A stretch of 64,000 bases of DNA from assembly GCF_019375475.1 (NCBI RefSeq), contig NZ_JAHXGQ010000007.1:186001-250000 (forward strand), given 5' to 3'. The stretch is from Saccharothrix obliqua. GTDB taxonomy: Bacteria > Actinomycetota > Actinomycetes > Mycobacteriales > Pseudonocardiaceae. Position 1 is the stretch's first letter. Each line of letters starts with the position of its first letter. The notes under the pieces were generated by a model. That model was not told the DNA's origin. It saw only the letters and a program-made list of their open reading frames with translations, and did not search any database. Both the position numbers and the translations under genes were made by a program. Positions 1 to 9,405 of this stretch are shown piece by piece.

Positions 1-848
1 GTCCGCGTGGCCACCGCCGCCGCGATCCGCGTGCGCAACTCGGGCCACCGCGCGGTGTCGTGGCGATTCGGGAGATCAACCGCGGACAGCCCGAGCAGCA
101 CCAGGAGATCGGCGTAGAACTTCTCCTCCAGGGCCCCGATGCTCACGTACTTTCCATCCGACGCGGCATAAATGTCGTAGAACGGCGCGCCACCGTCGAG
201 CAGGTTCGTGCCGCGCTCGCCCGGCCACGCCCCGGCGGCCCGCATCCCGTGCAGGAACGTCGTCAGCAGCGCCGCGCCGTCCACCATGGCCGCGTCCACC
301 ACCTGTCCGCGCCCGGACCGCTCGCGCTCGTGCAGGGCCGCCAGCACGCCGACCGCGAGCAGCAGCCCGCCGCCGGCGAAGTCGCCGATGACGTTGAGCG
401 GCACGGTCGGTGGCGCGCCCGCCCGGCCGATCGGCTCCAACGCGCCCGCGAGCGCGATGTAGTTGACGTCGTGGCCCGCCCGGTCGGCCAGCGGGCCGTC
501 CTGGCCCCAGCCGGTCACCCGCCCGTACACCAGGCGCGGGTTGCGGGCCAGGCAGTGCGCGGGCCCGATGCCCAGCCGCTCGGCCACCCCCGGCCGGAAG
601 CCCTCCACCAGCACGTCGGCCCGCGCCACCAGGTCGAGCACCAGCTCCGCGCCCGCCGGTCGCCGGGTGTCGACGCCGATGGACCGCCGCCCGCGCCCCA
701 GCACGTCACCGGGCACGGCCGCGACCGCGCCGACCCGGTCCACCCGCACCACGGACGCGCCGAGGTCGGCCAGCACCATGCAGCCGAACGGCGCGGGCGC
801 GAGGCCCGCCAGCTCGACCACGCGCAACCCCGCCAGCGGCCCGCCCAC
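1..848 (-). CDS. mcr: Alpha-methylacyl-CoA racemase (CaiB/BaiF family), cut by window edge
   Basis: The visible 282 residues are the N-terminal part of a CaiB/BaiF-family protein (family length about 360); the C-terminus lies off the left edge. The start MGGPLAGLRVVELAG, the stretch ARNPRLVYGRVTGWGQDGP and the AGHDVNYIALAG and NVIGDFAGGG segments match mycobacterial MCR. MCR epimerises (R)- and (S)-2-methylacyl-CoA so that branched acyl chains can enter beta-oxidation; the Asp in NVIGDFAGG is at the expected catalytic position (by family similarity). The GTG start shares one base with the TAG stop of the acyl-CoA dehydrogenase upstream, so the two genes are translationally coupled. Reaction specificity is inferred; another CoA transferase of the same fold is possible. 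Confidence 0.9.
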   Translation of the reverse strand, partial: MGGPLAGLRVVELAGLAPAPFGCMVLADLGASVVRVDRVGAVAAVPGDVLGRGRRSIGVDTRRPAGAELVLDLVARADVLVEGFRPGVAERLGIGPAHCLARNPRLVYGRVTGWGQDGPLADRAGHDVNYIALAGALEPIGRAGAPPTVPLNVIGDFAGGGLLLAVGVLAALHERERSGRGQVVDAAMVDGAALLTTFLHGMRAAGAWPGERGTNLLDGGAPFYDIYAASDGKYVSIGALEEKFYADLLVLLGLSAVDLPNRHDTARWPELRTRIAAAVATR

Positions 849-1996
849 TAGAGCGACCTCGCGATGATTTCCTTCATGATCTCGTTCGTCCCGCCGTAGA
901 TCTTCTGCACGCGCGCGTCCGCCCACGCGCGCGCGATCGGGTACTCGGTCATGTAGCCGTAGCCGCCGAACAGCTGAACGCACTCGTCCACCACCCGGCT
1001 CAGCCGCTCGGTGGCCCACCACTTGGCCATCGCCGCGGTCGGCACGTCCAGCCGCCCCGCCAGGTGCTCGGTGACGCACTCGTCCACGAACGCCCTGGTC
1101 ACCCGGGCCTCGGTGGCGCACTCGGCGAGCTTGAACCGGGTGTTCTGGAACTTGATCAGCTCCCGCCCGAACGCCGTGCGGTCCTTGGCGTAGGCCACGG
1201 TGAGGTCGACGGCGGCCTCGATGCCCGCGACGGACGCGACCGCGATGATCAGCCGTTCCTGCGGGAGCTGCCGCATCAGCTGCGCGAAGCCCTGCCCCTC
1301 GACCGACCCGAGCAGGTTGGCCGCGGGCACCCGCACGTCGTCGAAGAACATCTCGGCGGTGTCCTGCCCCTTGAGGCCGATCTTGTCCAGCACCCGGCCG
1401 CGCCGGAAGCCGTGCGCCGCCGCGGTCTCCACGACCAGCAGCGAGATGCCGGCGGCGCCCTGGGCCGGGTCGGTCTTGGCGACCACGATCACCAGGTCGG
1501 CCTGCGCGCCGTTGGTGATGAACGTCTTGGACCCGTTGAGCACGTACTCGTCACCGTCCCGGACCGCACGCGTCCGGGTGTTCTGGAGGTCGGAGCCGCC
1601 GCCGGGCTCGGTCATCGCGATCGCGCCCACGTACTCGCCCGACGCCAGCTTCGGCAGCCACCGGTGCTTCTGCTCCTCGGTCCCGTAGGCGAGCAGGTAG
1701 TGCGCCACGATCCCGCTGTGCACGCTGTTGCCCCACGCGCTGTCGCCGACGCGTGCCTGCTCCTCCAGCAGCACGGCCTCGTGCGCGAACGTGCCGCCGC
1801 CACCGCCGTACTCCTCGGGCACGGACAGGCACAGCAGGCCGACCTCGCCCGCCTTGCGCCAGAACTCCCGGTCCACCTGCTGCTGCGCGGCCCAGCGCGC
1901 GTGGTGCGGTACCGATTCCCTCTCGAAGAACGTGCGGGCCAGGTCGCGGAGCTGGTCCAGGTCGTCCGTCAGCCACGGTGAACGGCGAGTCTGCAT
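848..1996 (-). CDS. Acyl-CoA dehydrogenase
   Basis: A 382-residue FAD-dependent acyl-CoA dehydrogenase of normal length, catalysing alpha,beta-desaturation of acyl-CoA. Family signatures are AMTEPGGGSDLQNTRT (FAD/substrate loop) and, near the C-terminus, the motif QLFGGYGYMTEYPIAR followed by VQKIYGGTNEIMKEII. The start is taken as the ATG encoding MQTRRSPW because alignment with the family begins there; the in-frame upstream extension is atypical Arg-rich sequence. The gene is translationally coupled to the racemase downstream and faces away from the GNAT gene at 2103. Together with the thiolase and FadB genes on the other strand it forms a fatty or branched acyl degradation locus. Chain-length preference cannot be read from the sequence. 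Confidence 0.93.
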   Translation of the reverse strand: MQTRRSPWLTDDLDQLRDLARTFFERESVPHHARWAAQQQVDREFWRKAGEVGLLCLSVPEEYGGGGGTFAHEAVLLEEQARVGDSAWGNSVHSGIVAHYLLAYGTEEQKHRWLPKLASGEYVGAIAMTEPGGGSDLQNTRTRAVRDGDEYVLNGSKTFITNGAQADLVIVVAKTDPAQGAAGISLLVVETAAAHGFRRGRVLDKIGLKGQDTAEMFFDDVRVPAANLLGSVEGQGFAQLMRQLPQERLIIAVASVAGIEAAVDLTVAYAKDRTAFGRELIKFQNTRFKLAECATEARVTRAFVDECVTEHLAGRLDVPTAAMAKWWATERLSRVVDECVQLFGGYGYMTEYPIARAWADARVQKIYGGTNEIMKEIIARSL

Positions 1997-2102
1997 GGGG
2001 TCGACGGTCCCACCGGCCGGGCGCGTCCGCCATGACCGACGCACCCACAACGGCCCCCTTATCGTGAGCACAACTGTCAGGGTGTTGCGCAAGACTGCGG
2101 TT

Positions 2103-2546
2103 ATGAACCTCCGAAGGCTGTCCCCAGCGGACTGGGCGACGTGGCGTGACATGAGGCTCAACGCACTGGCCAGCGACCCGCGGGCGTTCGGGTCCGCGCT
2201 GACCGTCGAGCGGGACTACGACGAGTCCCGCTGGCGCGACCTGCTGCACCCCCGGTGGGGTGTGAAGGTGGTCGCCGAGGCGCCCGACCCGATCGGCCTG
2301 GTGGCGGCGGTGCCCCACGCCGAGCGGGAAAGGGCGCTGTACCTGTACTCGATGTGGGTGAAACCGCCGTACCGGCGCCGCGGCGTCGGCGAGGCGCTGG
2401 TGGCCGAGGTGCTCGCCTGGGCGCGGGAGCACGGGTGGCGGTTCGTCCAGCTGCGCGTGTTCCGGGGGAACGTCGCCGCCCGCCGGCTGTACGAGCGGCT
2501 GGGCTTCACGGGTGACGGCGAGGTGATGGGCCTCGCGGTGAGCTAA
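2103..2546 (+). CDS. GNAT family N-acetyltransferase
   Basis: A 147-residue single-domain GNAT acetyltransferase. Motif A, which binds acetyl-CoA, is clear at [20 protein letters not shown] (R/Q-x-x-G-x-G/A as RRRGVG), followed by the motif B region [13 protein letters not shown]. Substrate is unknown. The ATG is chosen because the homologous region ([20 protein letters not shown]) begins right after it. The gene is divergent from the acyl-CoA dehydrogenase and ends 55 bp before the thiolase, so it may share only location with the beta-oxidation genes. Confidence 0.85.
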   Translation: MNLRRLSPADWATWRDMRLNALASDPRAFGSALTVERDYDESRWRDLLHPRWGVKVVAEAPDPIGLVAAVPHAERERALYLYSMWVKPPYRRRGVGEALVAEVLAWAREHGWRFVQLRVFRGNVAARRLYERLGFTGDGEVMGLAVS

Positions 2547-2589
2547 TAAGTCACTCCCCGGGGTCATGGGCTTGGAGGTCGCGGCTGCC

Positions 2590-2595
2590 TACCGT
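2590..2595 (+). promoter_or_regulatory. -10 element, leaderless thiolase transcript
   Basis: TACCGT lies exactly 6 nt before the thiolase ATG and no Shine-Dalgarno sequence precedes that ATG. This is the usual geometry of a leaderless actinobacterial transcript. No clear -35 is seen. Confidence 0.5.
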
Positions 2596-2601
2596 GGCAG
2601 C

Positions 2602-3804
2602 ATGAGCGAAGCCTTGATCTTCGACGCGGTGCGCACGCCGCGTGGCAGGGGAAAGCGTGGTTCGCTGCACGGCGTCAAGCCGATCACCCTGGCCTCCGGG
2701 GTGCTCGCGGCGCTGGCGCGGCGCACCGACCTGGACACCTCGGCGGTCGACGACGTGGTGTTCGGCGTGGTGTCGCCGGTCGGGGAGCAGGGCGCGGACA
2801 TCGCCCGCACGGCGGTGCTGACCGCCGGGTGGGACCTGCGGACGGCGGGTGTGCAGCTCAACCGCTTCTGCGCGTCCGGTCTGGAAGCGGTGAACCTGGC
2901 GGCGGCGAAGGTGGCGTCGGGGTTCGAGGACCTGGTGGTCGCGGGCGGCGTGGAGTCCATGTCGCGGGTGCCGATGGGTTCCGACGGCGGCGCGTGGATG
3001 GCCGACCCGGAGACGAACCTGGCGACGAACTTCGTGCCGCAGGGCGTGAGCGCCGACCTGATCGCCACGCTGGAGGGCTTCGGCCGGGAGGACGTGGACG
3101 CCTTCGCCCTCCGCTCGCAGCAGCGGGCCGCGCGGGCGCGGGAGGAGGGCCGCTTCGCCCGCTCCGTGGTGCCGGTGCTGGACCGCGCCGGGAACGTGCT
3201 GCTCGACCACGACGAGGCGATCCGCCCGGAGACGACCCTGGAGGGGTTGGCGGGCCTCAAGCCGTCGTTCGCGTTCCACGGCGACCTCGGTTTCGACGCG
3301 GTGGCGATCGACCGCTACCCGACCGTGGAGCGCGTCGAGCACGTCCACACGGCGGGCAACTCGTCGCAGATCGTGGACGGCGCGGCGGCGATGCTGATCG
3401 GCAGCGCCCGCGCGGGGCGGGACCTCGGCCTCACGCCGCGTGCCCGGGTCGTGTCGGTCGCGGTGGTCGGCACCGAGCCGACGATCATGCTCACCGGTCC
3501 GGCGCCGGCGGCGCGCAAGGCGTTGGACCGCGCGCGGCTGACGGTGGAGGACATCGACCTGTTCGAGGTCAACGAGGCGTTCTCCGCGGTGGTGCTGAAG
3601 TTCCAGCGCGAGCTGGACCTGCCCGACGTGAAGGTCAACGTCAACGGCGGCGCGATCGCGCTGGGCCACCCGCTGGGCGCGACCGGCTGCATGATCCTGG
3701 GCACCCTGCTGGACGAGCTGGAGCGCCGGGACCTGCACCGCGGTCTGGCCACGCTGTGCGTGGGCGGCGGCATGGGTGTCGCGACGATCATCGAGAGGGT
3801 CTGA
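2602..3804 (+). CDS. fadA: Acetyl-CoA C-acyltransferase (thiolase, FadA-type)
   Basis: A 400-residue thiolase that cleaves 3-ketoacyl-CoA with CoA in the last step of beta-oxidation. The nucleophilic Cys is in [17 protein letters not shown], the catalytic His in [17 protein letters not shown], and the second Cys in [13 protein letters not shown]. The ATG at 2602 ([15 protein letters not shown]) matches the family start. The TGA overlaps the ATG of the FadB-like gene (TGATG), so the pair encodes the alpha and beta parts of a trifunctional-type complex. Functional partners are the FadB product and the divergently encoded acyl-CoA dehydrogenase. Confidence 0.95.
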   Translation: MSEALIFDAVRTPRGRGKRGSLHGVKPITLASGVLAALARRTDLDTSAVDDVVFGVVSPVGEQGADIARTAVLTAGWDLRTAGVQLNRFCASGLEAVNLAAAKVASGFEDLVVAGGVESMSRVPMGSDGGAWMADPETNLATNFVPQGVSADLIATLEGFGREDVDAFALRSQQRAARAREEGRFARSVVPVLDRAGNVLLDHDEAIRPETTLEGLAGLKPSFAFHGDLGFDAVAIDRYPTVERVEHVHTAGNSSQIVDGAAAMLIGSARAGRDLGLTPRARVVSVAVVGTEPTIMLTGPAPAARKALDRARLTVEDIDLFEVNEAFSAVVLKFQRELDLPDVKVNVNGGAIALGHPLGATGCMILGTLLDELERRDLHRGLATLCVGGGMGVATIIERV

Positions 3805-5861
3805 TGGCCATCCACTACGAGCGGGACGACGAGGGCATCGTCACCCTCACCATGGACATGTCGGGCTCGGCGAACGTGATGAACGCCGAGTACCACGAGG
3901 CGATGGGCGCGGCGGTCACGCGGCTGGAGGCCGAGCGGGACGGGATCACGGGAGTCGTGCTCACCTCGGCCAAGAAGACCTTCTTCGCCGGTGGCGACCT
4001 GAACCTGCTGGTCCGGCTCACCCCGGAGAACGCGGGCGAGGCGCTCGGCTTCCTGGAGGACGTCAAGCGCCAGTTGCGGCGGTTGGAGCGGCTGGGCAGA
4101 CCCGTGGTGGCGGCGATCAACGGCGCGGCGCTCGGCGGCGGGTTCGAGATCGCCCTGGCCTGCCACCACCGCGTCGCGCTGGACGACGACCGGATCAGGA
4201 TCGGCCTGCCCGAGGTCACGCTGGGCCTGCTGCCCGGCGGTGGCGGTGTGACGCGGCTGGTGCGCCTGCTCGGCGTGCAGCCGGCGCTGCCGCTGCTCAT
4301 GGAGGGCAAGCAGTTGCGGCCGGCGCGGGCGTTGCAGGCCGGGCTGGTGCACGCGTTGGCGTCGTCGCGGGAAGACCTCATCGCGCAGGCACGTGCGTGG
4401 ATCAAGGAGAACCCCGCGCCACAGCAGCCATGGGACCGGCCCGGCCACGTCGTGCCGGACGTGCGGTTCGGCGACCCGGAGGTGTACGGGCTGCTGGCCG
4501 CCGCGCCCGCCGTGCTGCGCAAGCGGACCCACGGCGCGTACCCGGCGCCGGAGAAGATCCTCGCGGCGGCGGTGGAGGGCGCGCTGCTCGACTTCGACAC
4601 CGCGCTCCAGGTCGAGGGCCGCTACTTCGTGGAACTGGCCACCGGCCAGGTGGCGAAGAACATGATCTCGACGTTCTGGTTCCAGCTCAACGAGATCGGC
4701 GCGGGCGGCTCCCGCCCGCCGGGTGTCGGCGCCACCGAGGTGTCGAAGGTCGGCGTGCTCGGCGCGGGCATGATGGGTTCGGGCATCGCCGAGGTGAGCG
4801 CCAAGGCCGGCGTCGAGGTCGTGCTCAAGGACGTGACCCTGGAGGCCGCGACGCGTGGCGCGAACGGCGTGCCGGGCATCACCCCCACCGACTCGGACGC
4901 CGACCTCGCCGGCTGCGACCTGGTGGTGGAGGCCGTGTTCGAGGACCGCGAGCTGAAGAACCGGGTGCTGCCCGCGGCCGAGGCGGCGGCGCTCCCGGAC
5001 GCGGTGATCGCCTCCAACACGTCCACGCTGCCCATCACCGGCCTGGCGACGGCGGTGCGCGACCCGGCGAGGTTCATCGGGCTGCACTTCTTCTCCCCCG
5101 TGCCGAAGATGCGGCTGGTGGAGATCATCCGCGGCGAGCACACGTCGGACGAGACGCTGGCGCGGGCGTTCGACTACGTGCTCCGGATCGGCAAGACGCC
5201 CATCGTGGTCAACGACAGCCGCGGCTTCTACACCTCGCGCACGTTCGGCACGTACGTCACCGAGGCCGTGTCGATGGTCGCGGAAGGCGTTCTGCCCGCG
5301 CTGATCGAGAACGTGGCCAAGCGCGCCGGGATGGCCGTCGGCCCGCTCGCGGTGTCCGACGAGGTGACGTTGACGCTGCCGCTGCGCATCCGGGACCAGG
5401 CGCGCGCCGACGACCCGGCGGGCGTGCTCGCCGAGCACCCCGCGTTCCGCGTGCTGGAGGAGCTGGTGGCACAGGGCCGCACCGGGCGGTCCGGTGGTGC
5501 GGGGTTCTACGAGTACCCGGAGGGCGGGAAGAAGTTCCTGTGGCCGGGCCTGGCGGAGTACGCGCGGGACGACGCGGGTGTCACCGAGCAGGACGTCGAG
5601 GACCGCCTGCTGTTCATCCAGTCGCTGGAGACCGTGCGGTGCCTGGACGAGGGCGTGCTGACGTCCGTGGGTGACGCGAACGTGGGCAGCGTGTTCGGCT
5701 TCGGCTTCGCGCCGTGGAGCGGCGGCACGCTCCAGTTCGTCAACTCCTACGGGCTGACCGGGTTCGTGGAGCGGGCGGATTACCTGGCCGACACCTACGG
5801 CGAGCGGTTCCGGCCGCCCGCGTCGCTGCGCGAGCGCGCCGCGAGGGGCGAGCGGTACTGA
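3804..5861 (+). CDS. fadB: Bifunctional enoyl-CoA hydratase / 3-hydroxyacyl-CoA dehydrogenase (FadB-like)
   Basis: A 685-residue multifunctional protein. Residues about 1-200 are a crotonase domain: INGAALGGGFEIALACHHR forms the oxyanion hole, and the Glu in GLPEVTLGLLPGGGG is catalytic. Residues about 310-480 are the NAD domain, starting with VGVLGAGMMGSGIAEVSAKA (GxGxxG) and containing SNTSTLPITGLA and LHFFSPVPKM. A C-terminal helical 3-hydroxyacyl-CoA dehydrogenase region follows. It is shorter than the roughly 715-720-residue actinobacterial homologues: between LEAA and ITPT only 9 residues (TRGANGVPG) replace about 31, an in-frame loss of some 22 residues within the Rossmann domain. The reading frame is intact, so this is not a frameshift. 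It is coupled to the thiolase through a TGATG overlap. Confidence 0.93.
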   Translation: MAIHYERDDEGIVTLTMDMSGSANVMNAEYHEAMGAAVTRLEAERDGITGVVLTSAKKTFFAGGDLNLLVRLTPENAGEALGFLEDVKRQLRRLERLGRPVVAAINGAALGGGFEIALACHHRVALDDDRIRIGLPEVTLGLLPGGGGVTRLVRLLGVQPALPLLMEGKQLRPARALQAGLVHALASSREDLIAQARAWIKENPAPQQPWDRPGHVVPDVRFGDPEVYGLLAAAPAVLRKRTHGAYPAPEKILAAAVEGALLDFDTALQVEGRYFVELATGQVAKNMISTFWFQLNEIGAGGSRPPGVGATEVSKVGVLGAGMMGSGIAEVSAKAGVEVVLKDVTLEAATRGANGVPGITPTDSDADLAGCDLVVEAVFEDRELKNRVLPAAEAAALPDAVIASNTSTLPITGLATAVRDPARFIGLHFFSPVPKMRLVEIIRGEHTSDETLARAFDYVLRIGKTPIVVNDSRGFYTSRTFGTYVTEAVSMVAEGVLPALIENVAKRAGMAVGPLAVSDEVTLTLPLRIRDQARADDPAGVLAEHPAFRVLEELVAQGRTGRSGGAGFYEYPEGGKKFLWPGLAEYARDDAGVTEQDVEDRLLFIQSLETVRCLDEGVLTSVGDANVGSVFGFGFAPWSGGTLQFVNSYGLTGFVERADYLADTYGERFRPPASLRERAARGERY

Positions 5862-5866
5862 CGGCG

Positions 5867-5901
5867 CCGGTGTGCGGGGAGCCGGGCTCCCCGCACACCG
5901 G
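5867..5901. terminator. Bidirectional hairpin terminator
   Basis: A perfect inverted repeat with 17-bp arms (5867-5883 and 5885-5901) and a 1-nt centre sits 5 bp after fadB and 5 bp before the stop of the convergent phosphodiester glycosidase gene. There is no T-tract, as is common in GC-rich actinobacteria. Confidence 0.75.
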
Positions 5902-5906
5902 GCCGG

Positions 5907-8900
5907 TCAGGCGACCGCGCGGCCCCGGTGCGGCCACGCGGTCGTGATGTCGGCGCGTCGCGTCACGCCGTTCACGGTGACCGCGACCGTCGCCTTGCCG
6001 GGCCGGATCGCCGTCAGCGCACCGGTTTCCGGGTCGAGCCGGGCGACGTGCCACGGGCGCAGCCCGCCGGGCGGTCCGATGTGGACGTTCAGCGAGCCGG
6101 TCCAGTCGGCGCTGACCGGGTAGGCCACCGGCACGTGCCGCCCGCCCTGCGCGACGGTCGCCGACACCTTGCCGGGCGTGCCGACGCGCACCGTGCCGGG
6201 CGTGGTGAGCGCCAGGTCGTCCACGTGCGGCCGGATCTCGGCGGCGATCCACTCCCGGTCGCGGCGCGGGTTCGCGTCGACGCCGAGCATCGTCCAGCCG
6301 GAGAAACCGCCCTCCGCCGGTGCCTTGCCGGAGTTGCCGTTGACCAGGTAGGGCACGCCGTCGACCCGCGACGCGTGGAACACGCCGACGTGCGAGCCGA
6401 TGAACATCGCGCCCTTGCCGGTGGTGCGGCGGAAGTCGGCCAGCCAGCCCTCCACCACGTCGGCCTCCAGCCGGTCGCCGACCTGGCTGCCCTTGGTGGG
6501 CGTGGGATCACGCAGCGGGTGGTGCTCCACCACCACGACGGACTTCACCGCCCGGTGGTCGCGCAACGCCTCGCGCAGCATCGCGGTCTGGTCGAACCCG
6601 CCGCCGCGCAACGTGCCGGTGGACGTGTCGAGCAGCACGAACCGCGTGCCCTTGTGGTCGAAGACCCGGTTGGTCGCGCCGAACTCGCGCCGGAAGTTGT
6701 CGATCGTGCCGGGACCCATGATCTCGTGGTTGCCGGGCACGTAGTACCACGGCAGCGCGTCACCCAGCTCCTCCTCCAGGACGCGGCGCGCGAGCGCGAG
6801 GTCCGCGGGCGCGGCCTCGTCCACGAAATCGCCGTTGACCACCACGAAATCCGGTTTCTGCGCCTTGATCTCGCGCAGTGTGCGGCGTGCGGCGCGCACC
6901 AGGTCGCTGTCCGGGTTCCGGGCCACGAACTGCGCGTCGGACATCACCGCGAACCGCCAGTCCCGACCGCCCAGGTTCCCGTCGCGCACCACCACGCGAT
7001 CGCGCACCTCGGGCGCTTCGGGCAGGTCGACGGCGGGCGGCACCTCGGCCACGATGTCGTCGACCAGCACCTCACCGGTGTACTGGCGGTCCGCCTTGGT
7101 CTCGATGGTGTAGAACCGGTTGACCCGCAACGGGAACTGCATCCCCGGCGGCACCTGCACCTCGATCCGCCGCCAGCCGGTCCACGTGATGTACGGGCCG
7201 TACAGCGAGCGGGTGAGCCCGGCGTCGTCGGTCACCGTGAACGCCGTCCACTCGCCACGCCCGTGGCCGTAGACCCACGCGCCCAGCGCCAGCGGCTGGC
7301 CCTCCACCACGATCGGCTTCGGCGGGATGGCGTAGGCGGTGCGGGTGCCGGTGGACTGGGTGAAGTCGTACGACAGCTTCAGGCCCGCGCCCGTCCGGCC
7401 CTCGGCGACCGGTGTCACCGAGCCGGAACCGCGGGCCGAGCCGAACGTCCAGGAGGCGGCGTCGCCGAAGTCCGCGATCACCTTCTCCTCCAGGCCGACG
7501 GTGACCGCGACCTCGGTGGTGTGGCCGCCGACCCGCGCGGTGACCGACGTGGCGCCGGGCTTGAGCGCCTTGACCCGCAACGCCCCGTCGTCGCCGGGCG
7601 TGATCTCGACGACCGACCGGTCGTAGCGCAGGGTGAGGTCGGCCGGTTCCACGGGCGCGGTGAAGCCGTCCCCGTCCCGACCGACGACGCCGAACGACCC
7701 GGTGCCGCCGACCTCGGGCAGGCTCAGCCGGTTGGCCGTGGCGGTGAGCCCGGCCAGCGAGCCGAGCACCGTCAGCTCCACCTCGCCACGCACGTTCCCG
7801 CGCCGTGCGACGGCTTTCGCGGTGCCCGTGCGGTGCGCGCGGAACACGCCGTCGGCGACCCAGCCGACGTCCGGGCGCGTGGAGTGCCAGGACCGGGCCT
7901 GGTCGCGGGCCGGGCCGTAGGTCTCGTCGTAGCCGTCCGCGACGAGCCGGCGGGTGAGGCCGGGGAACACGCGCTCCGGGTGGCCGCCCGCGACGGTGTC
8001 CGTGCCGGGCGCGCGACGCGGGTCGATCGCGGTGCGCGCCCAGAACCCGGTGAGCCGGCCGCTGCCCTCCGGCGCGTACAGCGCCAGGCCGTTGGGCACC
8101 GAGCGCTCACCGCCGTCGGAAGGCGTGTTCTCGACGGCCACGGCCGCTGTGCCGGGGGTGCGCGCGAGCAGGGTCGACGAGCCGCCGCCGTCGAGGTTGA
8201 GCGCGTTGTGCGCGCCCATTTCCTTGAGGATCGACGCCATGTCCTTGAGGTTCAGCCCCAGCAGGAACGGTGCTTGGCGGCCGTCCACGGTGAGCATGAA
8301 CATCTTCTTGCCGTCGGCGGAGAAGCCGACCGCGGTGCGCGGGTGCAGCGCGTCGTCCGGCGCGACCACCACGCCGTCCTTGATCAGCAGCTGGTTGCCG
8401 CCGACGGCGGCCTTGATCGCGTTGCCGTCCGCGGTTTTCGTGGTGTAGTCGACGGAGACCCGTTGCCCCGGTTCGAGCGACGCCAGCACGTCCGCGCCGG
8501 CCTCGCGGCCGACCAGGACGTAGCCGTCGGACGGGATCGGGTCGTCGCCCGCCGCGGTGCGCAGTTCGACCACGACGTCGGCGCGCACCACCACCTCGGT
8601 CACCTTGGTCGCGCCGCGCACGGCGCGGGCGCGGCTGTAGGAGCCCCACAGCGGGTTGAACACGCCGACCGCGCCTGCCGCGATGGACGCGCTGTTGAGC
8701 TGCGCCAGGGGGATCGTCGTGCCGTCCTCGCGGGTCACGCGGCCCTCGAACAGGACGTCCATGACGCGGCCGATCCCGGCGGCGTCGACGCCGACCGCGC
8801 GGCGGTGGCCGGCGGCGGGCGACTTGACGGTGGCGCCGTCCCGCACGCCGACGCCCTCCGGCGCGTTGGAGTTGTTGATGTCGAAGAAGTCGCCGTTGAC

Positions 8901-9296
8901 GGCGGCCACGGCGCGGGTGCGGCTCGCTTGCGCGGACAGGGGTTCCGCGCTGGTGACCCGGCCGGGGTGCAGGTACTCGACCCTGGTGCCGGCGGTGAGG
9001 TCGACGGTGAGCGCGTCACCACGCACCCAGCCGCCGGCGTCGCCGGGTTCGTACCAGTCGAAGGAGTCCAGGGAGACGCCCGGTGCGACCGGGCGGCTGG
9101 TGCGGGTGGTCTCGATGCGCCGCGCGGGGTCCACCGCGGACTTCGCGGCCACCGCGTCGGGCAGGTCGAGCAGCCGCACCGCCGGTGGTGGCCCAGGGTG
9201 GGCGGGTTCGGCGTGGGCGGGTTCGGCGTGGGCGGTCGGGACGGGGATCAGGGCAAGGACCAGGGTGGCCGCGAGCGGCCACGAGCGTCTGGACAC
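5907..9296 (-). CDS. Secreted phosphodiester glycosidase (NAGPA-like) fused to a metallophosphoesterase
   Basis: A 1129-residue exported protein. A signal peptide covers about residues 1-24 (cleavage near AHA-EP) with a small EPAH repeat after it. Residues about 40-420 carry the phosphodiester glycosidase/NAGPA (DUF2233) domain, with AAVNGDFFDINNSNAPEGV and NLDGGGSSTLLART. Ig-like and beta-rich segments occupy about 420-760. A calcineurin-type metallophosphoesterase spans about 775-1030, with SDAQF, NGDFVDE, PGNHE, EHHPL and GSHVGVFHASR as metal and active-site motifs. A beta-rich tail follows. The mammalian homologue removes GlcNAc from GlcNAc-1-phosphodiesters. Combining both activities suggests extracellular breakdown of sugar-phosphodiester polymers such as teichoic acid or exopolysaccharide (inference). 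The GTG start has GGAGA just upstream. It lies 109 bp downstream of the AraC-type gene on the same strand. Confidence 0.85.
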   Translation of the reverse strand: MSRRSWPLAATLVLALIPVPTAHAEPAHAEPAHPGPPPAVRLLDLPDAVAAKSAVDPARRIETTRTSRPVAPGVSLDSFDWYEPGDAGGWVRGDALTVDLTAGTRVEYLHPGRVTSAEPLSAQASRTRAVAAVNGDFFDINNSNAPEGVGVRDGATVKSPAAGHRRAVGVDAAGIGRVMDVLFEGRVTREDGTTIPLAQLNSASIAAGAVGVFNPLWGSYSRARAVRGATKVTEVVVRADVVVELRTAAGDDPIPSDGYVLVGREAGADVLASLEPGQRVSVDYTTKTADGNAIKAAVGGNQLLIKDGVVVAPDDALHPRTAVGFSADGKKMFMLTVDGRQAPFLLGLNLKDMASILKEMGAHNALNLDGGGSSTLLARTPGTAAVAVENTPSDGGERSVPNGLALYAPEGSGRLTGFWARTAIDPRRAPGTDTVAGGHPERVFPGLTRRLVADGYDETYGPARDQARSWHSTRPDVGWVADGVFRAHRTGTAKAVARRGNVRGEVELTVLGSLAGLTATANRLSLPEVGGTGSFGVVGRDGDGFTAPVEPADLTLRYDRSVVEITPGDDGALRVKALKPGATSVTARVGGHTTEVAVTVGLEEKVIADFGDAASWTFGSARGSGSVTPVAEGRTGAGLKLSYDFTQSTGTRTAYAIPPKPIVVEGQPLALGAWVYGHGRGEWTAFTVTDDAGLTRSLYGPYITWTGWRRIEVQVPPGMQFPLRVNRFYTIETKADRQYTGEVLVDDIVAEVPPAVDLPEAPEVRDRVVVRDGNLGGRDWRFAVMSDAQFVARNPDSDLVRAARRTLREIKAQKPDFVVVNGDFVDEAAPADLALARRVLEEELGDALPWYYVPGNHEIMGPGTIDNFRREFGATNRVFDHKGTRFVLLDTSTGTLRGGGFDQTAMLREALRDHRAVKSVVVVEHHPLRDPTPTKGSQVGDRLEADVVEGWLADFRRTTGKGAMFIGSHVGVFHASRVDGVPYLVNGNSGKAPAEGGFSGWTMLGVDANPRRDREWIAAEIRPHVDDLALTTPGTVRVGTPGKVSATVAQGGRHVPVAYPVSADWTGSLNVHIGPPGGLRPWHVARLDPETGALTAIRPGKATVAVTVNGVTRRADITTAWPHRGRAVA

Positions 9297-9405
9297 AGGG
9301 TCTCCGCGGTCGGTGGAGGGGTTTCACCGGTGGCGGTCCCGTGACTCGGAACCCGTTGGGACGCGCCCGTTCGGCCGCGTCCCCGCGCGCCACCGGAGCA
9401 CGCCG

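Noticed and set aside
2829..5861. Very long open frame overlapping thiolase and fadB in another frame
   Set aside because: A GC-rich shadow frame: Gly/Arg/Ala-rich with no domain, while the overlapping frames encode clear enzymes.
5928..9344. 1138-codon open frame antisense to the phosphodiester glycosidase gene
   Set aside because: Its translation is Arg/Gly/His low-complexity; the minus-strand frame has a signal peptide and two catalytic domains.
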